A DNA stretch of 64,000 bases from Oscarella lobularis (taxonomy: Eukaryota > Porifera > Homoscleromorpha > Homosclerophorida > Oscarellidae). The stretch's first letter is position 1. Every line of letters starts with the position of its first letter. Of the stretch, positions 41,701 to 52,219 are shown piece by piece. The notes under the pieces are model-generated. The model was not told the origin of the DNA and ran no database searches. It was given only the letters and a program-made list of their open reading frames with translations. The DNA is taken from contig NC_089187.1 of NCBI RefSeq assembly GCF_947507565.1, positions 434,001-498,000 on the forward strand, written 5' to 3'. A program made the translations under genes and the position numbers.

Positions 41701-44387
41701 GCCGAGACGGGACCCTCGCCGGGAAAGAAACGATTGAAATAGGCGCTCGCCGATCCGCTGAGACTGACGACCGGTGCGACGTTCAATATGGAAACGTCGA
41801 CTAAAGTCGAGCCCTTTTCTCCGCGACGATGGCCGTCGTAGACAGAGAAAAGAATCTTTCGCGTTCCTTCCGTCGGCATACCGCGTCGGTTTCCGTACAC
41901 AAGGTGACGAAGGACTTGGTGGTAGAGTTTCGCCGGCGCGTTGCCTCGAATTGTCATGCCGCGCGGAATCGTTTCGATCCACGATAGCTCAAGTTGCGGC
42001 GGTAAAAAGTTGCGATCGAGGTTCACGTATTCGTCATCTCCGTCTCGTGCGTCGACGATGAAGATGGTTAGTCTTTCGAGATTGCCGCTGGTCGGAGACG
42101 AGATTTCCGCACTTTGATGAGCAACGGCGACTTCGGCAGTTTTCCCTTTGACGAATTCGGAAACGTAGTCGACGCCACTGTCCAGCGGACCATTCAGATC
42201 AACATAGGGTATCTAGGAAGGAGAAAGCCTTAGTTTTAGTAGGTAAAGAGAATAAATACGATTATCTTCACCGGTAGCGAGTCTCCGACGACTTCAATTC
42301 GCACGCAGTAGGGCAGAGACGTGTGAAGATACGAGCTGATCTGAAAGCACATGACGTAGGCCCCAATCTGATCAACGAGGGGAGTCCAAGAAAACAGAGA
42401 TCTCACTATGAGAACAAATCTTCAACGGGGGGGATTCTGATCGTTTCCACGGGGTCACTTACCGGTGTTCCTCACTCCGTAAACGCGACGAGGTTCGCCG
42501 ATTTCGGCTCCACGCGGAAGCGAAGTCGTCGCCCAAATAGTCATATTATCGCCGGGATCGACGTCGACCGCCGTCAAATTGAGACCAAATCGTTCGCCAA
42601 CGGCAACGTAGAAAAGATCGCTCGACGACGAATCGGCCCAATAGGGCGCCTCGTTCTCCGTCACCGACGCCTCTTCGACGACGACAAACGCGACTTCGAG
42701 CGAACTGGTTAGACCGTTCGCTTCGTCGCGAACGACGGCGATAAAATCGTACTCGCCCGGCGGCACGTTCGACGTATTGAAACGAACGCGTCCCGTCGCC
42801 GATTCGATCGTCACCGACGACGGACGTCCGGCGTACGCGGAACCGTATTCGCCCGCCGCGCCGTCGACGATTGTCACCGTGTGTCCATTCGAAGCGAGCG
42901 CGGCGACGACGAACGATTGATTGGGCGAATTCGTCGTCAGTCGAACGCTCGGTAGGAACGGGACGATAGGCGACGAGTCGTGCGCGAGATCGACGATCGT
43001 TTGAAGGGTTCGAAGAGTTTTCGCGTTGTTTTCGTTTGTTACTTTGCGACAGCAGTGCGTCAGAGTTGCTATCCACGGCGCGTCGCCGTCGGTCGGTGCA
43101 GCGTACGTGTGCGAGAACGACGATCGAGCTAGAAAGACGCCTGCATCGTCAAACACGGAATCAACCTATTGAGAGATGAATAATCAAAAGATCTTGTTTT
43201 AAGTTCTCGTACCGTAAAAGCGATTCCTTCTGAGCGCTGTCTGCCGTCGCCGTAGTCAATTCCAAGCGGAACCGTTATAACGTCCCCAGGCGAAACTATT
43301 TCGCCTTCTACGACGTCAAACGTGCCGTCGACGAAGAAATTCGCCGTGGTGCGCGACACGCTGAGATCTCGTTTCCACGACAACGACATTTGACGAACGG
43401 TGCTTTCAACGCCTAAAAAAATCAACTATTTTAAATTCTAACGTTAGAAGTTCTTTCTGCACTACCTTTGTCGTTGTCTTCGATGGTCACCTCGAGATTC
43501 GGTACGTCGGCGTCTTGAAAATTCGCGTCTTTGCTACGAGTCGTTATTTGGACGGCGGCATCGTACGGCACATCGGAAAACCGAATTTGATCGTCGACGG
43601 AGAAAACGGTGAAATCCTGCGTCACATTCCACGCGTCCGGCTCGAAGACGAGAATCGACGGCTCGACAAAAATCGTCGTATTGAGCGCCGTAAAATTGAC
43701 GACGACCGAATAAGCAGGCCGACTCGGCAGACGAACGTCGTAGACGCGATATCGACCTTCGGGAATGTCGGGCGGCGCAGGATAGACCTCCTGCGGCGCA
43801 ACAACAACACCAGCTATAAAGAAAAAATAATTAAATAATTAAATAATTAATCTAATTAAATAATTAAATTTTCTTTTTTCGTACCGCTATCCGTTTCGGC
43901 GACGAGGAGCGTCAGATTGGCGGCGGCCAAGTCGCCGTCTATCGTATCGAACGTCTTATTTTCGCATCGGCTGTCGATTCGCAGGACGGCGCCGTACGGC
44001 GTCACCGTTCGAATAACGTCGTCGTCGACGCCGCGAACGCGCAGCTCCTGCGGTTCGGTCCAATTGGCGACGGTGAAATTGAGTCGGGGCGTGAGAACGC
44101 GAACGAACGGGTCGACGTTGTCGAAGAGGAGTTCGATGTCGTGCGTCGGTTCGGTGAAGAGGGTCACCGTGTAGGTGCCCTCGCCGCCTTCGTCGACGGC
44201 GAAGCCGCTGCTTTCGGGCTCCTGTTTCTTTTGGAAACGAAAGAGAATGTCGTTTTCTGTGGTGGAGACGGATATTTCGACTTCGATCGTAATCGCGAGT
44301 GTCTTTCGTCTTACGCGTGAGAACTAAGTGGCTTGCTAGGAGGATGAGGCACGCGTGGACCGATATCATTGGTCTGTGTCGGCGCAT
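23701..44387 (-). CDS. Giant type I membrane protein: Calx-beta-like, P-domain, cadherin-like repeats, Ser-Gly clusters
   Basis: Predicted at roughly 6,760 residues. Exon 1 (44315-44387) encodes a signal peptide (MRRHRPMISVHACLILLASHLVL). Exons 2-6 (44256-43885, 43810-43466, 43412-43213, 43165-42476, 42367-42272) encode two Calx-beta-like modules (LNFTVANWTEPQELRVRGVDD and its relative) and further beta-rich domains. Exon 7 (42212-23701) is one 18.5-kb exon. It contains a proprotein-convertase-type P-domain (about 41090-41560), then about 30 VNDAP/VNDPP-terminated cadherin-like modules, including three six-module super-repeats, and three Ser-Gly clusters. Near the C terminus are a transmembrane helix (WWWIVLAVVVVVVIIAVTVYV, 24720-24790, one residue run interrupted only by I/A/T) and a cytoplasmic tail of about 340 residues rich in Pro, Ser and Arg, ending EEEKETEQQSPE. 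Similar Asp-rich modules bind calcium in known adhesins. A 200-N gap breaks the frame. The role is probably cell-cell or cell-matrix adhesion; no orthologue is recognised. Confidence 0.85.
27436..27635. other. Assembly gap of 200 N
   Basis: Exactly 200 undetermined bases inside the giant exon. The reading frames on the two sides differ by a non-multiple of three, so the size is a placeholder. Domain sequence flows into and out of it without other damage. Confidence 0.99.
31740..40200 (-). repeat. Three tandem super-repeats of about 2.8 kb inside the giant exon
   Basis: Units lie at about 37420-40200, 34540-37410 and 31740-34530. Each has three EEGP-type modules (VEERGPV...VNDRPYLD class) followed by three GIAV-type modules (GIAVVGVDxRFGxWxYxC class). 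Landmarks recur at fixed spacing: FIGDxxYG at about 37720, 34830 and 32040, and the VEERGPV block at about 39240, 36400 and 33600. The copies are diverged at protein level, so the duplication is old. Confidence 0.85.
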
Positions 44388-44966
44388 TGCTTCGTTTTCT
44401 GCCTGACGACAGGCGTCGTTGTCGAATGAAGGAGAAGAAGAGCGATGCTGTTTCCCTGATGAGAGAGAGAGGCGTTGTGTATCTCGCGTGATCCGGCGAT
44501 GCGTCCCAAGCGTGTCGCTATGATACTCGGGAAAATAAAGATAACGCTCACGAGAGAGCGCGGAGGAGCGTCGTTTTGAAACGATTCTCGGCCATTTCTC
44601 GTCGTCGAAAGCGATTTTCGCGTGGCGCTGGCCGGCATGGCCAAGTCGATTGGGTTACCGGGGGGCCCTCTCTTTTTTTCGGCAATCGCAGGTCTTTTTG
44701 ACCGTTTCTCTCCATCGTCTGCTCAAACTGCACTCCAACTCGACGTGCAATCGTCGTTTTTCTTCGCTTGGCGTAGCTAAAGCAGCGCGTGCGCGCCACT
44801 GCGCGCGCACGTCGTATATCTACGGGATCTACGGTCAAATTTTCTTGTTTTTTCTCTTTCTCTAAGAAGACATAGCACATCATGAGTCATGTACGTACAC
44901 AAAGATTACACAGAGATTACACACTGAAAAAACGGTTGCAATAAGTCGCAAAATAACGAACAGTCT
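44388..44966. other. Intergenic region between the giant gene and SF3B1
   Basis: About 580 bp with no supportable ORF. It should hold the promoter and 5' leader of the giant gene and the SF3B1 3' UTR. Both genes are on the minus strand. Two ACTGCGCGCGCAC-like palindromic bases near 44795-44810 and a run of T at 44690 are the only patterns noticed. Confidence 0.5.
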
Positions 44967-47900
44967 TTAGATAAAGTAATCCAATTCCCACCTTTCAAAA
45001 CAATTCTTCTCACCGCCGCTAACGCGTGGAAAAGATGGAATCAAGGCATCCTGTACGGAAAAAATAAATTCGAATGCGAGAAAAAAAAAGAAACAGCGCT
45101 TCACTCACCTGAGATCCTATGTACAACGTGTTGTAGACCTTCCAATATGCATCCCTCACTTTACGAGCAGGGTGAAACAAACCCTTGAACACGCATATTA
45201 TCGACTGTTCTGGGAGAGGGATTGGAGGGAATCCTTGCTTACCTGCACGGTGTACTGCAACACCTTCGACGGTCCCAAAGCGATTCTGAATCCTTCAACG
45301 GCGTCGTTAAACGCCTGGCACATGTGCGGCGAAATCTCAAAGATGTTCGGCCACACGAAATTGATGAGATGCGTCAGGGCGTCTTCGCAGCCAAAACCGA
45401 ATACGCCCAACGCCATGTGCTTCACAGCCCAAGTAGCAGTCTGACGATGGACCAAGTCCCTAAAATAGAAACATAAAAAAATATAACAGAATCTTTGAAA
45501 TAAACTTACCTGTCCATGAGAGCGTCTTCGAAAAGAGGCACGATAGCGTATACGTAGTCTTTCCCCAGTTCTCCTATGTATTCGAACATGAACGAGAGCG
45601 ACTTGAGAACGCCGTTCTGAACGTTCAACTCCGGCACCCGATACTCGTTCATCAAGGCCGGTAAGACGGTGAACGGGCCGCACGTTTCCGCGACGATTGC
45701 TATGGCGACGGTCGTGCAAACGCGATTCTGACGTTCCTGCACTTTGAGATTGTTGAGCAAAACAGCCAAGACATCTTGAGGTCTGAGAAGAATAGCGTAC
45801 GTACAGCGTAGAAATTATTCAGAGGTCGGGGAGCTTACCCTATCGCTTTGGCTATGTAGCCGAACGTGTTGACGGCCGCGCGACGAATTGCCTTCTTGTG
45901 CGCCTTGAGCAGCTCGAGAAGTTCAAAGCAGATGCGCATCCACTCGCGAGCCGAAACGTACTCGGCTCCCCTGTCTGCAATCCGACCAACGAGATCGATG
46001 CAGTTCTCCTGAACCTTTTCGTGTCTGAGAAAGAAATGAATACGCAAGATTAACTATTATGCGTTCGCTTGCCGATTTTTTAAGATGGGAGTCAATCGAG
46101 GAAGCAAGTCTTTGATTGGCGGAGTCATCTTCGTCATCCCGATCACATTCACAATAGCCTTAGAGCAAAGAAAAAAAAATAGATCGTTTCCACATTGAGA
46201 GGAGCTCCCTTCTTACTTTCAAAGCGCCCAAGATGCTTCCCAATACTTCAGGATATTCCTCGCCGAGGTATTCGTACAACACGACGCCCAAGTGACTCAT
46301 CAGCTTCTCCTCGCCGCACGTCAACATCACGACGGCGATGCGCGATATGAGATCGGCCGCCTGTTGACGAACTTTCGCCGCCTTGTTGTTCAATCGCCAT
46401 AATATCGTTCCGCAGATCTGAGGCAGGTACGGCTTCACTCGTCCCCCGAGAGCGTTTATGACGACTCCAAATCCGTTCAGCATAACGACATCCTATAGGG
46501 GAGGAAAAAAATATGACGTCAAATTCGAATTGGGTCTCGAGGTCTACCTCCGTCGTTTGTTCTTGGAATGCGTATAGAATGCCGTCAATCAGTTGTTCCT
46601 CCAATTTCGAGTCAACTTCAGCAGCCCCCAACGTTCCAACGACCTAAGGAAAAAGGATGCATGTGCGATTTTTCAATTGACTTCTTTTTTTCTAAGCGCT
46701 ACCTTTTCTATGGTCTCAATGACCATTTTTCTGTACTGTTCAGACTCGTCCTTTAGATCGTCGACGACGCGAGTCACGATTTCAGCAGCGCCGACTTTGT
46801 TGGCAATTTCAACCGTCGTATCAACAAGCTAGAGAGAAAGATGAATAAATTTTCTGAACAGTCAGTTCCCCCCTATAGTGAGTGCTCTCTTACTTGCTTA
46901 TAATTTCTCCTATCTAGAGCCATTCGGTGATTCCAAAAGAAGCGGAAATAGTCGGGAAGAATCTCCGCTTTTATGTAGCTCGGCTCCACGCCGTCCGTGG
47001 CGCAACACTGCTTCACGACCTGAAAGAAGGATTATCACTGACAGGGCAACGATCGAGCGCCACGACAAACCTTCAGTACGATTTTCTTCATTTCTTCGTC
47101 AGGACTCTGAAACTCTCGGATCAAAATCAGCATCACTTCTCTTGTGTAGTAATTGGCGTATTCGGCGTCCATGAGAGGAATGAGATACCCAATAGCTTTC
47201 AAAAAAGCAGCTAAACCCTTGAAGACAGATAATGACCGCAGATATATTAGACAATGATGATGTGCAATACTTTTCCTCTGTGATTCCTGATGCCCTTCCA
47301 AAGAGGCTTCAGTACACTATCAAAGGCTTCGATACCGTAAGGAGTCGCCGCTTCTGCAAGAGCGGCCAAGGCTAGAGCCGTGATTGTTCTCACTTTCTGC
47401 TGCTCGTCACTGAGACCTACAAAAAAATTAACCGGTGCTAGCCATCTCTCCTGGAAAAGCCCCCTCGAGATTTTCTTACCATGTTCAATGATTTCAACTA
47501 CGTTCTTGAGATGAGGAAGCACGGCGCAACCCATAAGGATAGCAATCTGCTGAATGATTTTAATGCCGGTATGACGAGCCTGCCACGACTTTTTGCTTCG
47601 ACAGACAGCCTTCAAAAAAGGAAGAAGAGAGGGTATACCCAAGGCAGACGCAACAACAGCAAAAGCCCTAAGAAAAAAAGGTATCAATCTACGTAACGCG
47701 GAGGACGTATCTTCATTAACCTAGCCGTTGTGTTTCGCACGTATTCGTCAATGTTGTCGATGTCAGGACGCATCGTTGATATCATAGTAGCTAAGCCAGC
47801 CGCCTAGACGCAAATTTCAAGTGACGTGTGTCGGAATTTTTTCCCTTTCTTACCTTTGCCAGATTGGAGATGATTTCTCTTCCCTCTACGCGAGCGTAGT

Positions 47901-50718
47901 AGTCTTCGTCGATGAGAAGCGGCTCGATGACGACGAGGATTTTGTGAACGAACGGTCGAACGAGATCGTCCAATTTGTACAAAATCCTGTCAATGACTTT
48001 TACGAGCAAATGACGCTCCTAGAGACATATATGAAATGAAATCAAACTGCCACTCCTTCGATTATTGACCTGATCTTCCAAAGTAGGAGACATGAGAAGA
48101 GGAAGGATCTGATTGAACAGAGAACCGGCGCCAAATTCCCTCGCCTTGTCCGTCACTTGACGCAAGGCACTCTTAATAAAGCGAAGAATTCGTACATGAT
48201 TTCTCTACATAAAATCGATCCGCGTCGCTCACTTTTCTCATCGGAGGAGTCCCGTTCTTTATCTTCAAGAGAAGCTTCATGATCTTTCTTTCTTTGAGTT
48301 CTTCAGCGGCCAAGTCATTTTCATCCACGTCAACCTGCGGAATAAAGAACAGGTTGGAGGAAACAATGCAAGTGGAAGCCTCGTTTTTTCTACCATAAGC
48401 TTTCCAAAATATTGAGCGTCTTCTGGCTTGATGAGAGGCAGACTGCCACCAGCTTGATCATCCATCTGTTTCACCGCGCGATCGTCGGCCTAAACGCAAG
48501 TACTTACACTCAACGGCATCGAATTAAATTTTCTATACCTGTATCTGAAACCCTCCCAATCCAATTGGAGTCGGCGTTGCCGTCAATTTCCGAGCGGGAG
48601 TCCTGATTGGATGATAATTTCCGGGAGGATCAAGCACCTAAGCCCCAAACCATTAAACCCAAGCAACTGTCTTGGACACAATCACTCACCTTATATCCTT
48701 CCGTTGGCAACATCGTATCCAACTCCTCATCCGACAACGAACGATTCCTATAGTCGATTTCTTGCTCCCACCGAAACGCCTGCATCTGCTCCGGCGTCAT
48801 GCTCCCAAGCTGAGCTGGCGACGGCGTCATGAGCCCCATCGCCATCGCGCCGGCCGGCGTCGCTCCCGTCAACACAGGAGTCGCCGCGCCGGAAGACGAC
48901 GCCGACGGCGTCGCCGCCGTCGCCGCCGCCGTCATTCCCTGCGGCGTTTCGTCCCATCGAGAACGACGTCGTCCCGGCGTCAAACTCGCGTCCATTTTCG
49001 GAGTTTCCGCCCAGGCGGACGACGAAGTGCCGGCCGCGTCTTCGCGTTCCCCCTTTGGTGTTTCGTCCCAGCGATTGCGTCGGCCGCCGCCCGGCGTGGA
49101 GCGCGTCGGCGTCGCTTCCCATAGGCGAGACGATTCGGAGGTTTTGGCGTGCGCGGGCGTTTCGTCCCAGCGTCCAGGGCCGTCGCCACTGGCCGGCGTT
49201 GCAACCTGAAGAGAATAATAGAGAGTCTTAGGAATACGTGCCATGGCTATGCAGATTATATATACATCGGAGTGATCCCAGTCTGATTTTTTCGCCTTGG
49301 CTTTAGGAGCGTCCTCGCTCGCTTTGTCCCATCTGTTTCGTTTCGTTCCACCGGCTGCATAGAAAAAAGAGTCAGTACAAATATTGATGATGTCCCTGTC
49401 TCTTGCCTGGTTTTTCTTTTGTAAGTTCTCCCGCTGCCTTCTTGTCTATTATCTCTTTCCTTATGTCTTTCTCGTCTTTTCGAAGTTGCTGCTCCATCAT
49501 CACGTCGGCGTAGGTGCGAATCGAGGGATCAGGCGTTTTACCCACTACAAAGAACCAAAAACATCAGTAACACCGACTATAGACTACGCTAGCTGAATCC
49601 CCACAAAAAAGGCCAACGCAACTAAAGGAGAAGTGAGACGAAGACACGTGGCCTCAGCCAGACGTCCAAACGCAGAGCGCGAGCACAATTCTGGAAAATG
49701 GACATAAGTAGGAGCGCGTGTTACGTACGAAACTGACATGCACAAAAAAACGTCGAAGAGTGAACTTACCTTCGAGTCTAGACACCCCCCAAAAAAACAA
49801 GTATTAGTAAAAAGCCAAGGGAGAAACGCAATGTACGTGTAACATGCAAGAACTAAAACTTACTGGACCCCCAGGTTGTTTTTACCAAAAAAAGAATTTC
49901 GAGACTTACCATCAGCAAAGGGGTCGGCTCTCTCCGGCGATATCACTGCCTGATGACGACGAGCCTGGTAGTCGGATTCACGTTCAGCGATTCGCTTGCG
50001 ACGCGTCTCGGCAAACGGATCAATATCCTGCCAATACATTATAGGAATCAATAATCAATAAAAATAAAAAATCGAATTATTAGTGACGGCACGTACGTTT
50101 CTTTAATTAAAATTTTTAGTGACGTCAAATACGTTTTTTAATTAAAATTTCTCGTTTTTCTGTACTTACGTCATCGCCGGGCGGACCTTCTTGCAAAACG
50201 GCTTTGGGAGCGCTGAACGACGGCTTCTGTTCGACGGGAGCCGTGGGCGCGTATTCGTCTTCGTCCTGCGAGAAACGTCGAAGCGCTTCGCCAGAGCGCG
50301 CGCCCCCGATGAGGGAACTCACCTCGTCTTGTTCCGTCGTCGCGATCGACGACACGTAATTGCTGTACCTATGGGGGGGAGCGCGCGCGCGTTCGCGAAG
50401 ATGGACGACTTCGACTTAGCACTTACTTGTCGCTCGACGACGTATAGATATCGCGATCGAAGTGGCCTTCCGAAGTGAGACCGACCTAGATCACGTGTTC
50501 GATTTCTTTTCTCGATCGCGTTCGTTTCGGCTGATGCCGACGGAGCTATCGCTTACGTAGTTTTCGCTTTCCGACTTGCCCGCCGCTCGCTTTTGAGACT
50601 GGATGTCCTTGATTTGTTGTTCGATGTCTGTCGGGAGAGGAGCGTTGCGTTTCGATGTTTCTCGTCGTCGAAAAGGCTCTATCGCGTCGACTTTACCTTC
50701 GTGCGTCACTGCAGCCAT
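44967..50718 (-). CDS. SF3B1: Splicing factor 3B subunit 1 (SF3b155)
   Basis: HEAT-repeat core of SF3b in U2 and U12 snRNPs; it clamps the branch-site helix with PHF5A. The start (ATG at 50716-50718, [16 protein letters not shown]) is followed by [13 protein letters not shown] and [15 protein letters not shown] linker with RWDETP-type repeats, which bind U2AF-homology domains, lies at 48830-49210; then come [20 protein letters not shown] and the HEAT array. HEAT blocks are almost identical to vertebrates: [53 protein letters not shown] (covering the human K700 position), [37 protein letters not shown]. The C terminus reads [10 protein letters not shown]...WELDYFI, stop TAA 44967-44969. More than 20 short GT-AG introns. 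It is head-to-head with the small secreted gene at 51361. Confidence 0.98.
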
Positions 50719-51360
50719 AATTTGTGCACGAAAAAAGACGATAAATACGAGTTTCACTACAGTACACGATGGGAGAACAAGATGGCGTTGACAGCCCGGA
50801 TGTCTCGACCTACATATCCGGGATGTGCTGCCGCCAAGGTGCCTGCCTCTTTTCTTATTAGCTCTCTTTTACTGTATTTTTTGTCGCCGCAGCACCAATA
50901 GAACTGCATTTATTAGCTGCTTTTAGCAGAAATAAGTCAAGTGACGAGAAAAGCGTCACACTGTTGCTAATAGATCAAACCGATTGATAAGCCCACAGAC
51001 AGCTCTAGAGAATGATGCTAGGCTTAGGAGATTAGTCAAGCTTGCTGTTATAAAACAATATTGCGCACGTACCGTGTGTACTACTTACCTAGAGGGTGTG
51101 GCCAAATACTTGTGGCTAATAAGATAACTGCATACTTCACAAGCATAGACCCAGCATACAGCTTCAATTCAAGGTGCAGATAGAGTCTGAAGTTCACGGT
51201 TCAAGGTCAGCGATTCTAGTGATGTTTTTGATGACGTAGTCATTGCGAGTATACATAAGTTCGCCGAGCTCGTCTTGTCACCAGTTTCGCTCAGCACCGC
51301 CGCATCCTTGAAGGTAAAGGAACGTGTCTGCTTATGCACTGTTTAGAACTCTTGTTTCAG
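50719..51360. promoter_or_regulatory. Divergent intergenic region of SF3B1 and a small secreted gene, with 5' leader intron
   Basis: About 640 bp between two divergent start codons, with no ORF worth reporting. On the plus side a TATA-like TATACATAAG (51249-51258) precedes a putative leader exon. A 47-nt GT-AG intron (51314-51360, AAG|GTAAAG to GTTTCAG|ATG) ends directly before the start codon. Confidence 0.5.
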
Positions 51361-51972
51361 ATGATTTTAGGTGTACTGCTTTATTCTCTGTTACTGAATG
51401 GACTTGCAGAGGCGACCCTATCTGATCACATTGACGAAGTACGTGCGTCTCATTGCTCGAAAGATTTTAGTCCTCTCTCACGTACATCCGTTAGTTCATG
51501 AACGACGAGCAAGTCGCCTATCAAAGCCAGCATTCTGTGTTACAAGAAATCGATTCTCAACTGGAGAGTCTTTCTCTGCGGTACAGAAGCTCATTGCCCC
51601 CGCCAACGAAACAAATGATTCCTTTGTAGAATCTCTGACGCCGAGGCCTCGCAAAGCAATCATTCGTTTCTCATTGGAAAACTTCAGAACGTTAAAGACG
51701 ACATTGCTAGCCTACAAGGAACGAGCAGCGAACAGGGTAGACGCATTGACGTTCTGGAATCGTTCATGGACGAACGAGGTAAGGAAAATATATAAGTACT
51801 GTACCTAACCTAGTGTAAACGCTTGAATATGCCAACAGCTGGTTACGCTGCACTTCATTACACCGATTGCACGTTGGAGAGCACAGGTCGCCTTTTCTTC
51901 GACAGAACTCTTCAGAAGTTGAACGTTTGCAATGGAACCGCGTGGGTGATGGTGCACGAGCCGCCTCTTTGA
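51361..51972 (+). CDS. Small secreted coiled-coil protein with C-terminal Cys motif
   Basis: Four coding exons (51361-51438, 51495-51580, 51630-51778, 51839-51972) join in frame to give 148 residues. It begins with a signal peptide (MILGVLLYSLLLNGLAEA). A heptad-like helix follows (HSVLQEIDSQLESLSLR...IGKLQNVKDDIASLQG...RIDVLESFMDER). A compact C-terminal segment has the motif DCTLESTGRLFFDRTLQKL and VCNGTAWVMVHEPPL. Two-cysteine segments of this kind (C..GxLxFD...hxVCNGxxW) occur at the ends of many secreted cnidarian and sponge proteins. The coiled coil suggests oligomerisation. No family name can be given. The start directly follows a leader intron acceptor. Confidence 0.75.
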
Positions 51973-52219
51973 GTACGTCGGTCCGCCTAAGTACTGAAGC
52001 TAGGAAAAAAAACTATTAAGAACGCAAAAAAATTGCTGTTCACGTATTGCTGAAATTGAATAACAATATAACACCTCACCGCACGTTTTTCACAAGAGAC
52101 GACTCAGATTTCATATTTCACTGCTCCGAACCCAAAGCTAATATTTACGAAAATAGAATGAAGCATAATTTCTGTGCAAGCTCAGTTAATTTAGATACGA
52201 TATACGTAACCTTTTCCCC

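Noticed and set aside
44650-44883. Plus/minus ORFs between the giant gene and SF3B1
   Set aside because: No conserved motif and low-complexity composition; they fall in the expected UTR and promoter.
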